Assembly: GCA_900549185.1 (NCBI GenBank)
Contig: URNM01000109.1
Span: 1 to 5,927, forward strand
DNA: 5,927 nt
DNA from: an uncultured Collinsella sp.
Lineage (GTDB): Bacteria > Actinomycetota > Coriobacteriia > Coriobacteriales > Coriobacteriaceae
Reading direction: 5' to 3'
Below the pieces are notes generated by a model that saw only the letters and a program-made list of their open reading frames with translations, was not told the origin of the DNA and searched no databases. The first letter of the stretch is position 1. Every line of letters begins with the position of its first letter. Shown here piece after piece: positions 1 to 5,371 of the stretch. Position numbers and translations under genes: made by a program.

Positions 1-7
1 TCACGAC

Positions 8-30
8 GGAGGCCACATTAAGTGGCCTCC
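8..30. terminator. Perfect 9-bp hairpin at left edge, possible terminator
   Basis: GGAGGCCAC (8-16) pairs perfectly with GTGGCCTCC (22-30) around an ATTAA loop. A second helix, CACGA (2-6) with TCGTG (34-38), extends it across an asymmetric internal loop. A stable GC-rich stem in a gene-free region suggests a terminator for a gene lying left of the window. The plus-strand tail (TGTTCGT) is only weakly T-rich, and the minus-strand tail is not T-rich within the window, so direction and function stay uncertain. Confidence 0.4.
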
Positions 31-38
31 TGTTCGTG

Positions 39-208
39 CGGAACTCGCGATAAACCTAAGCCGGTGTCCCCGCCCTCCCGGGGCCTGTGGTTACCTGGTT
101 GTTGCATGCGGCTCGCTTTTCGGAACTGGGCTGATATTTCAAGATGTAAGACGCTCTTGGTCCTTATGGGCCTGGGGCGCCTGTCTTTTAAAGGTAGATT
201 TTTGGGAG
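39..208. other. Intergenic stretch without a recognised gene
   Basis: I find no convincing coding sequence here. A plus-strand frame from 22 to 234 lacks a clear ribosome binding site, runs into the palindromic repeat and resembles no family I know. Local structure is present: CCCCG (about 69-73) can pair with CGGGG about six bases later, and GGTCC-TTAT-GGGCC forms a short hairpin near 159-172. The segment GGGCTGATATTTCA (about 127-140), followed by a GACGCTC further on, faintly recalls part of the 6S RNA central region, but I cannot build the whole 6S fold. An undescribed small RNA or ordinary spacer are both possible. Confidence 0.3.
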
Positions 209-268
209 GCCGGCACTTGGAGACGTTCCTTTAGTGCCGGCACTTTAGGAACGTCCCCAAGTGCCGGC
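209..268. repeat. 60-bp near-perfect palindrome, REP/BIME-like intergenic repeat
   Basis: The segment reads GCCGGCACTTGG at its left end and CCAAGTGCCGGC at its right end, and is its own reverse complement except for three mismatched pairs (221/256, 231/246, 232/245). The centre is the perfect palindrome GTGCCGGCAC (234-243), and the arms carry GACGTTCCT and AGGAACGTC. As RNA or single-stranded DNA it would form one long hairpin. It resembles the repetitive extragenic palindromes that IS200-like or RAYT transposases mobilise, and I associate this GTGCCGGCAC plus GGAACGTCC pattern with Coriobacteriia genomes; that link is from memory. There is no T-tract, so it is unlikely to be a simple terminator. 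No transposase is in the window. Confidence 0.75.
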
Positions 269-270
269 TG

Positions 271-410
271 TGGGACGGAGGGATTCCGCGTCCGCCTTTT
301 CGGCGGCCGCGCCCCGCTGCGTCGCTTCGCTCCTTGCGTGCTGCGCTGGAAAACGCTTCACGTTTCCTCAGCTCCGCACCCTTGCAGGTTCGAATCCCTC
401 CGCTTGCCCA
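271..410. repeat. Structured 140-bp element bounded by inverted tRNA 3'-end sequences
   Basis: The left end (271-286, TGGGACGGAGGGATTC) is an exact 16-bp direct repeat of 462-477, the T-arm and acceptor 3' end of the neighbouring tRNA-Gln. The right end (388-410) reads GGTTCGAATCCCTCCG followed by CTTGCCCA, like the T-arm and acceptor 3' side of a different tRNA in the opposite orientation. The two ends therefore form an inverted repeat: CGGAGGGATTC (276-286) with GAATCCCTCCG (392-402), plus TGGG (271-274) with CCCA (407-410). The interior is highly structured: a CCGCC-TTTTC-GGCGG hairpin enlarged by CGCG/CGCG around 287-311, and a GGAAAACG...CGTTTCC hairpin around 349-367. There is no tRNA 5' half or anticodon arm to match the right-hand end, so it is a fragment and not a second tRNA gene. 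It may be a small tRNA-associated mobile repeat or the remnant of an integration event; the interpretation is open. Confidence 0.5.
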
Positions 411-448
411 CATAAAAGCGCCCTGGGCCGTTATGGGCTCAGGGCGCT
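411..448 (-). terminator. Rho-independent terminator of tRNA-Gln
   Basis: AGCGCCCTGGGCC (417-429) pairs with GGCTCAGGGCGCT (436-448) over 13 bp with one G-T wobble and a six-base loop. On the minus strand the stem is followed by TTTTATG (411-417), a terminator tail, starting about 10 bases past the encoded CCA of tRNA-Gln. On the plus strand the tail is CAATTTT, so it could act in both directions, but no plus-strand gene precedes it. Confidence 0.8.
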
Positions 449-457
449 CAATTTTAA

Positions 458-532
458 TGGCTGGGACGGAGGGATTCGAACCCCCAACAGCCGGCACCAA
501 AAACCGGAGTTCTACCGTTGAACTACGTCCCA
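458..532 (-). tRNA. tRNA-Gln (anticodon UUG)
   Basis: The minus strand folds into a full cloverleaf. The acceptor stem is TGGGACG (526-532) with CGTCCCA (462-468), the D-arm is GTTC-AACGGTA-GAAC, the T-arm is GGGGG-TTCGAAT-CCCTC, and the anticodon stem CCGGT/GCCGG encloses the loop TTTTGGT. Loop positions 34-36 read TTG, which decodes the glutamine codon CAA. The U1-A72 end pair and G73 discriminator are typical bacterial tRNA-Gln identity elements. The 3' CCA is encoded (458-460). It lies 38 bases after the stop codon of the upstream minus-strand gene; only a weak -10-like TAAACT is visible between them (559-564), so it may be transcribed partly by readthrough. A terminator follows at 411-448. 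Confidence 0.96.
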
Positions 533-570
533 ATGTGTGGTGTTGCCCAAAAGCAACTCGTTTAGTTTAC

Positions 571-1476
571 CTAATCTGCGAGGGCATCGCAAACGCCGTC
601 GAGCAGGCGTACGGCGAGTGTCTGCGCGTCGCTGGCCGTGAAGGTGCCGTTGTAGCGCGTCATGCCCGTGAGCTCAATGCGAATGCGTGCCGGCTTCTGC
701 TGCGCGGCGACATTGGCAGTGCGGATGCGCTGGGCTAGGTTGTGGCACTCGGCGAGGGCGATCGTGGCGCGCGGCGCTGCATCTGCGGGCAGCTCGTCGC
801 TTGCGATCTCGAGCACCAGGTCAACGTCGGTTGGGACCTCGGAGTCGCAGAGCATCATGCCGCTGTTGTCGGTCGTTGCCGTGGCGATATTCCACATACG
901 CGACGCAACACTGCGTGCGATGGGGTCCTCGCCGATAACGGCAATCTGAAAGCGCTCGAGCACGTTGGCGGCGCGAGCAAAACCGATGCGAGACTCGGCT
1001 TCGGTGACCGAGGGCTTGCCCTCCCACACATGGTGCAGGCGGTTGATGTAGGCGTAGGTGTCCTGGAAGGCCATGCCGTCGGCAAACAGGCCGACATTTT
1101 CCTGGAACTGCTGCAGGGCGGCCTCGGTATGCGGACCAAAGTAGCCGTCGTCTTCGCCACAGGCAAAGCCCAAAACGTTGAGAGCGCGCTGCAGGGCCTG
1201 CACATCGGCGCCATGGAAATTGGGCATGCGCAGATAGAGGGTGCGGTCGCCCAGCTTATACGAAGCGTCTACAAGGGCGCTCCAACAGGGGATATCGACG
1301 GCATGACCGGCAGCAAGGCCGCTGTCGAGCCTGAAGGTGCTGACGGCCTGCTCAGTGGTGGCTCCAAAGTACTTGTCGGTGACTTCGGCGGCATCAATCG
1401 TGTAGCCGAGCTGCAGGAGACGAGACTGCACGTCCTCGACGGCTGCTCCTTGCATGCCCGTTGTAATAGGTTCCAT
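571..1476 (-). CDS. Cytoplasmic double peptidoglycan-binding-domain protein, possibly CwlM-like
   Basis: The 301-residue product has two PG_binding_1 repeats. Repeat 1 spans about residues 9-78 (VQSRLLQLGY, YFGATTEQAVSTF) and repeat 2 about 88-150 (VQALQRALNVLGF, GYFGPHTEAALQQFQ). Both show the family pattern of a leucine-rich helix, a YFG turn and T.xA...F. The remaining residues (about 165-301) have alternating alpha/beta character but no zinc-ligand motifs of N-acetylmuramoyl-L-alanine amidases. The layout recalls mycobacterial CwlM (two such domains, then an amidase_3-like domain), so the C terminus may be a degenerate amidase; that is an inference. There is no signal peptide, and an in-frame TAG at 1507-1509, 11 codons upstream, rules out a hidden one. 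The start is supported by AAAGGGG (1484-1490) seven bases before the ATG. It lies 138 bp downstream of the prenyl synthase gene. A role in sensing or regulating cell-wall precursor synthesis is possible but unproven. Confidence 0.85.
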   Translation of the reverse strand: MEPITTGMQGAAVEDVQSRLLQLGYTIDAAEVTDKYFGATTEQAVSTFRLDSGLAAGHAVDIPCWSALVDASYKLGDRTLYLRMPNFHGADVQALQRALNVLGFACGEDDGYFGPHTEAALQQFQENVGLFADGMAFQDTYAYINRLHHVWEGKPSVTEAESRIGFARAANVLERFQIAVIGEDPIARSVASRMWNIATATTDNSGMMLCDSEVPTDVDLVLEIASDELPADAAPRATIALAECHNLAQRIRTANVAAQQKPARIRIELTGMTRYNGTFTASDAQTLAVRLLDGVCDALAD

Positions 1477-1543
1477 GAACGAACCCCTTTCGGCGTACCA
1501 TTCGTACTATTTGAGCGTCTGTCGGATAGACAACGCAAAGGGA

Positions 1544-1573
1544 TGCATAAACATGCACTCAACAGTGTAGCAA
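1544..1573 (-). promoter_or_regulatory. Candidate promoter and palindromic operator upstream of the peptidoglycan-binding gene
   Basis: On the minus strand TTGCTA (1568-1573) and TATGCA (1544-1549) are separated by 18 bases, a plausible sigma-A-type promoter about 70 bases upstream of the start at 1476. The -10 box overlaps the inverted repeat TGCAT-AAAC-ATGCA (1544-1557), which would suit a repressor. Both assignments come from inspection only, and the -35 match is partial. Confidence 0.3.
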
Positions 1574-1614
1574 GTTGTGCCTAAATACGCTGCTGACAGG
1601 TTTTATAACCCCCG

Positions 1615-2679
1615 TTAGTTAAGGCGCTCCACAAAGAAATCTGCCATGGAGAGGAACAGCTCGCGTGCGTGCGGATCAAGCTCAACGTTCTCGATGGCCG
1701 CTTTGGCCTTAGCGGTCAGGTCGAGCGCGTAAGTGTGGGCGTAATCGATGGAGCCGGTTTCCTGAAAGATCTCCACGGCGCGTGCGAGCTGCGCGGGATC
1801 ATCGGTACCCGAGGAAAGAATCGCCTCGACCTCGTCGTGGTGGCGCTCGTCAGAGAGGGCGTGTACGGCGACAAGCGTGCGCTTGCCCTCGGTGATGTCG
1901 GTGCGGAAGTCCTTGTTGGCGGCTTCCTTAGCGCCGACAAGGTTGAGCAGGTCGTCCTGAATCTGAAAGGCAAGGCCCGTGTGCAGGCCAAAGGCGCGCA
2001 GCGCTTCGATTTGCTCATCGCTGCCGCCGCCGATAATGGCTCCGGCGGCAAGCGGCGTGGCTCCGCTGTAAAACGCGGTCTTGTGCGTCGCCATGTCCAG
2101 GTAGTCATCAACCGAGATATCAAAGCGCCCGTCACGGACCCAACCCAGGTCGAGCGCTTGGCCCTCGATGGTGCGGACGATCATCTCGGTAAGCTCGTGG
2201 AGCACGCGCAGCTTCACGTCGGACTCCAGCGTAGGGTCGTCGAGAACCGTCTTGGTGACCATGGTGAGCGCCAGGTCGCCACAATTGATGGCAAGGCCCG
2301 TGCCCTCGGTAAGGTGCATGCAGGGCTTGCCTCGACGAAGCTGTCCGTTGTCGGCGATGTCGTCGTGGATCAGCGCGCCCGACTGGAAATGCTCGATGGC
2401 TGCCGCGGCGCTGCGGGCACTCTCAAAGCTACCGCCCACTGCGGTTGCGGCGAGCATGCAGATAAGCGGGCGGTGGCGCTTGCCGGCGTTGGCCGTAAAA
2501 GCCGAGAGCGGCGCGTACAGGTAGCGCTCGATATCGGCAGAGGTCGCCTGTCCGTCAAAGAACGTGGCCAGATAGTCGTTAATCTGGTCAAAGTGCTGGG
2601 CTAAAAAGCTGGTAAACGGACTGGACACGGGTTCTCGCATTCTTTCTGAGGTTGCATTGATGCAATATGCAGACAACAT
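1615..2679 (-). CDS. Polyprenyl (trans-isoprenyl) diphosphate synthase
   Basis: This 354-residue protein belongs to the head-to-tail prenyl synthase family, which condenses isopentenyl diphosphate with an allylic diphosphate to make precursors of quinone side chains, carotenoids or other isoprenoids in the cytoplasm. Visible motifs: GKRHRP (66-71) for IPP binding; the first Asp-rich motif DDIAD (106-110) followed by RR (115-116); KT (200-201); FQIQDD (238-243) with the second motif reading DDLLN (242-246); and GKRT (265-268). The residues four and five before the first motif are Ala102 and Gly101. Lack of a bulky aromatic there usually allows products longer than farnesyl diphosphate, but exact chain length cannot be read. 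The second motif ends in Asn rather than Asp, a variant known in some GGPP synthases. The start is uncertain: ATG at 2679 and ATG at 2640 (residue 14, giving 341 residues) both have weak ribosome binding sites. It follows the permease gene by 74 bp in the same direction. Confidence 0.93.
   Translation of the reverse strand: MLSAYCINATSERMREPVSSPFTSFLAQHFDQINDYLATFFDGQATSADIERYLYAPLSAFTANAGKRHRPLICMLAATAVGGSFESARSAAAAIEHFQSGALIHDDIADNGQLRRGKPCMHLTEGTGLAINCGDLALTMVTKTVLDDPTLESDVKLRVLHELTEMIVRTIEGQALDLGWVRDGRFDISVDDYLDMATHKTAFYSGATPLAAGAIIGGGSDEQIEALRAFGLHTGLAFQIQDDLLNLVGAKEAANKDFRTDITEGKRTLVAVHALSDERHHDEVEAILSSGTDDPAQLARAVEIFQETGSIDYAHTYALDLTAKAKAAIENVELDPHARELFLSMADFFVERLN
2652..2665. promoter_or_regulatory. 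Inverted repeat TTGCAT-TG-ATGCAA at the prenyl synthase start
   Basis: Six-base arms TTGCAT (2652-2657) and ATGCAA (2660-2665) flank a two-base spacer. If translation starts at 2640, this palindrome lies 12 bases upstream of the start and could be an operator. If it starts at 2679, it lies within codons 5-10. It resembles the TGCAT-AAAC-ATGCA repeat at 1544-1557 upstream of the next gene. No clear promoter is visible beside it. Confidence 0.25.
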
Positions 2680-2753
2680 ATTGCCACATCAGGGCGTTTG
2701 GCGCGGCAGTTTTGGCGATTTAGGACAACGGGCGTGCGTTTGATGGAGTGTGC

Positions 2754-5204
2754 CTAAATCAGCCTAAAATGCTCGAGCGCCGCAACGACACCGTCATGAT
2801 CGACGGTGTCGGTCACGTAATCGGCCTTATCCTTGAGATAGTCCGGCGCATTGCCCATGGCGATACCGACATCGACGGCGTTCATCAGCGAGACGTCATT
2901 GCTGGCGTCGCCAATGCCGTATACGGTTCCGTGGTGGGGGTCGAGGGCGTCGAGTACAGACTGGATGCCCCCGCGCTTCGTGCATTCGCGGGGCGAGATT
3001 TCGGTTACCTCGAGTTCGAGCTCATTAAAGCACAGCAGCGGCTCAAGTGCCTTATCTTGAGCGATGTGGTTGGCGAGCGATGTAGACATCAAGATCTTGT
3101 AGACACTGTAATGTTGCAGCTGCGTGACTGCGTCGCCCAGGGTGCGCGCGTATCCGGGAGCATCGGGCGCATCGGCACTCATGCGCACGACGCCGTTGAG
3201 GCCCTCAAAGCGGATGACCTCGCCCGATTGCTCAAGGTAGGGGGCAAGACGCTGCAGCATACTGGGCGTCATCGACAGATCGCGAATTGCGTGTCCGTTG
3301 ATCTCGGCGTAACCGCCCGCAAGACAGACGATGCCGGTCCAAGGCAGCTCAAGAAGTTTGGGGTGGATGCAGCTCAGGGTGCGTCCCGTGCAGATAAAGG
3401 CCATGTTGCCGTTGGCGACAAACTCGCGGATTGCCTGCGAAACCGCCTCGTTGGGATAGGGGGAGAGGTCCCGCTCGTCTTCGGGAAGGTCTTGGGCGAG
3501 CCTGGGGTCTTGCCAGGCGAGCGTTCCGTCGATATCGAAGAAGCAAATAGAGCCGCGCTTATGGGCTGCGCTGGCGGCAGGGGAGGCCGAGGTGGTGGGC
3601 ACAAATTCCGGCTCGAGGCCCATGATCTGGTCAAAATGCTCTTTAACGCGGGGAACGGAGATGCCGATGACCACCTGGGCGGTCTTGCCCGTAATGATGA
3701 GGCCCTTGGCGCCCACCGCGACAAACGACGCGTTATCTGCAACGATGGAAGGGTCTGCGACCTCGACGCGCAGGCGCGTGGCGCAGTTGGTTGCGCCCAC
3801 GATATTGCCAACGCCACCTAAAAGCTGAATTACCCGCTCAGCGAGGACGTGATCTTGATCGGATCGACTATCGACCTCGTCATTGGGGGATTGCTCTTTG
3901 GCAAAGTCGCTTCCCGTTAAACAATCGATTGCCGCGCGATTGGCAACATGATCCTCGCGGCCCGGTGTCTTAAGGTCATAGACCAAGATGAGTGCTCGAA
4001 AACTAACAAAAAAGATGAGGCTAAAGGCAAGGCCGATACCGAGCGCCAAAAGATAGGCACCGGCATGCGTGCGCATGAGCGGAATAAAGTTGAAGGCTGC
4101 CATCTCCATCAGGCCGCCCGAGAAGATGCCGACGATGCCAAAGAGATTCATGGTTGTGGCAAGGCAAGACGATAAGACGGCGTAGAGCAAAAAGAGCCCG
4201 GGGTGGGTGAACATAAAGAGAAACTCGAGTGGCTCGGTAACGCCGCAAACCACCGAGGCGATGATGGCGGGAACAAGGATGACCCTGAGGCCGGCGCGGC
4301 GCTCGGGTTTTGCGGTGGAGTAGAACGCAGCTGCGATGGCAGGAAGGCCAAAGAGCTTGACCCAGCCGGTGGCGGTAAAACCGGCCCACGGCGCAAGCTC
4401 ATTAAGGGGGCGCGTGCTATGGGAGAGGATGGGGAGCAAACTGCTCCACGTGGCGTAGATGCCGTCGTTAATGACCAGGTTGTCGTAGTAGATCGGCATG
4501 TAGAGCAGGTGGTGCAGGCCAAAGGGCTCGAGTGCTCGTTCTAAAAAGACAAAGATGCCCACGCCAAAGGGACCGACGCCTGCAAGCGCGTGACGCAGCG
4601 TATCGGTTACATCGTATACGTAGGGCACGATGGCGGCCGAGATAGCAGCAAGGGCAAACACGGCAAAAAAGCTGATGAGGTAGACCAGCGAGGAGCCCGA
4701 GAAGGTGCCGAGCCAATCGGGAACCTTGGCATCGTAGAAGCGGTCATGGATGGCAACGACGGTTGCCGATACCGCCAGCGGGCCGATAATGCCGGTGTCG
4801 AGCGTCTTGATGCCGTCGATGACGGTGATACCGCTGGCGGAGGTCAAAGATGACGGGTACTCAAGTCCAAGGTTGTCTCCGCTCAGCTTAATGATCTCGC
4901 TCAAAAAGAAGCAGTAGGCAAAATAGGCGACGAGAGCCTCGAGACAGCAACGAGCCGGTTGTTTTTGGGCAAGACCGATGGGCAGCGCTACGGCAAAAAG
5001 GAGCGGGAGGCGTTTAAAGACCGTCCACGAGCCGCGCTGGATGATGGTCCAAAAAACGTACCAAGGGGTTCCGTATACGGCGAGATCGCCGACGATGTCC
5101 GCAGTCGTTGCGAGAGCGGAGACGCCGACCATGAGGCCTGATATAGAAAACAGCATGGCGGGCGCGAACATTGCCCCGCCAAAGCGTTGGATTTTTTGCA
5201 GCAT
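2754..5204 (-). CDS. PTS alpha-glucoside-type EIICB permease fused to a HAD-IIB phosphatase
   Basis: This 816-residue protein joins three modules. Residues 1 to about 412 are a membrane EIIC domain of the maltose/alpha-glucoside (MalP/GlvC) type: the N terminus MLQKIQRFGGAMFAPAML, LERALEPFGLHH (221-231) and GVTEPLEF (321-328) match my memory of that family, and there are roughly ten hydrophobic segments. Residues about 450-530 are an EIIB domain with the phosphorylated cysteine Cys474 in TNCATRLR. A Pro/Ala/Ser-rich linker (about 531-550) leads to a complete HAD-IIB (Cof-type) domain (551-816): DIDGT (Asp557, Asp559), CTGR with Thr606, Lys743, and GDASND (Asp766, Asp770), with the type-C2 cap between Thr606 and Lys743. 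The EII part takes phosphate from an unlinked EIIA and imports a sugar as its 6-phosphate. The HAD part may dephosphorylate that or a related sugar phosphate. All catalytic residues are intact and one frame runs throughout. GGAAGG (5211-5216) lies six bases before the ATG. The divergent GntR-type gene probably regulates it. MalP-type EIICB proteins normally end near residue 530. The substrate (maltose, trehalose or another alpha-glucoside) is inferred. Confidence 0.93.
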   Translation of the reverse strand: MLQKIQRFGGAMFAPAMLFSISGLMVGVSALATTADIVGDLAVYGTPWYVFWTIIQRGSWTVFKRLPLLFAVALPIGLAQKQPARCCLEALVAYFAYCFFLSEIIKLSGDNLGLEYPSSLTSASGITVIDGIKTLDTGIIGPLAVSATVVAIHDRFYDAKVPDWLGTFSGSSLVYLISFFAVFALAAISAAIVPYVYDVTDTLRHALAGVGPFGVGIFVFLERALEPFGLHHLLYMPIYYDNLVINDGIYATWSSLLPILSHSTRPLNELAPWAGFTATGWVKLFGLPAIAAAFYSTAKPERRAGLRVILVPAIIASVVCGVTEPLEFLFMFTHPGLFLLYAVLSSCLATTMNLFGIVGIFSGGLMEMAAFNFIPLMRTHAGAYLLALGIGLAFSLIFFVSFRALILVYDLKTPGREDHVANRAAIDCLTGSDFAKEQSPNDEVDSRSDQDHVLAERVIQLLGGVGNIVGATNCATRLRVEVADPSIVADNASFVAVGAKGLIITGKTAQVVIGISVPRVKEHFDQIMGLEPEFVPTTSASPAASAAHKRGSICFFDIDGTLAWQDPRLAQDLPEDERDLSPYPNEAVSQAIREFVANGNMAFICTGRTLSCIHPKLLELPWTGIVCLAGGYAEINGHAIRDLSMTPSMLQRLAPYLEQSGEVIRFEGLNGVVRMSADAPDAPGYARTLGDAVTQLQHYSVYKILMSTSLANHIAQDKALEPLLCFNELELEVTEISPRECTKRGGIQSVLDALDPHHGTVYGIGDASNDVSLMNAVDVGIAMGNAPDYLKDKADYVTDTVDHDGVVAALEHFRLI

Positions 5205-5247
5205 GTTCTGCCTTCCGAATATCGAGGCGCGGTGCGCGTGGGGAAAC

Positions 5248-5270
5248 GTTTAAACAATGGATTCATTGTA
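5248..5270 (-). promoter_or_regulatory. Permease promoter -10 box with adjacent GTTTAAAC operator
   Basis: On the minus strand TACAAT (5265-5270) matches the -10 consensus at five of six bases and lies about 60 bases before the permease start. No good -35 is seen at 16-18 bases, so an activator or a weak -35 is possible. The perfect palindrome GTTTAAAC (5248-5255) follows the -10 box at about the expected transcription start, where a bound repressor would block initiation. The same 10-mer GTTTAAACAA recurs at 5370-5379. Confidence 0.5.
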
Positions 5271-5329
5271 GAGGACCAGACGATTGTCGTACCGGCAGTT
5301 TTGAGCGAAACCGATTTGGGCATGACAGA

Positions 5330-5371
5330 AACCGTCAACGGTTAAATCCTGTCGCTTTACCGATATTCGGT
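5330..5371. promoter_or_regulatory. Two further inverted repeats in the divergent intergenic region
   Basis: AACCGT-CA-ACGGTT (5330-5343) is a perfect palindrome with six-base arms and a two-base spacer. ACCGA-TAT-TCGGT (5359-5371) is a second one with five-base arms and a three-base spacer. Both contain ACCG/CGGT half-sites, and further AAACCG half-sites occur at 5308-5313 and 5329-5334. They lie upstream of both divergent promoters, a usual place for an activator or a second regulator. No factor can be named from the sequence. Confidence 0.35.

Noticed and set aside
271..410. CRISPR array or second complete tRNA
   Set aside because: There are no regularly spaced direct repeats, and no cloverleaf with an anticodon arm can be drawn.
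542..557. Small hairpin GTTGC-CCAAAA-GCAAC between the tRNA and the next gene
   Set aside because: It has only a five-base stem. Its T-rich side faces the plus strand, where no gene ends, and the minus-strand side has no T-tract.
334..738. Plus-strand open frame crossing the tRNA
   Set aside because: It reads through the terminator and the tRNA-Gln gene in antisense, so it is not a plausible protein gene.
742..1584. Plus-strand 280-codon open frame
   Set aside because: It is antisense to the peptidoglycan-binding gene and has no family resemblance.
1669..2604. Plus-strand 311-codon open frame
   Set aside because: It is fully antisense to the prenyl synthase, which has all its family motifs.
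2748..3821. Plus-strand 357-codon open frame
   Set aside because: It is antisense to the HAD and EIIB region, shows no recognisable domain, and is explained by GC-rich codon bias on the opposite strand.
5310..5338. TTGACG (minus strand, 5333-5338) as a permease -35 box
   Set aside because: No acceptable -10 box lies 16-18 bases downstream; TACAAT at 5265-5270 is much too far away to pair with it.
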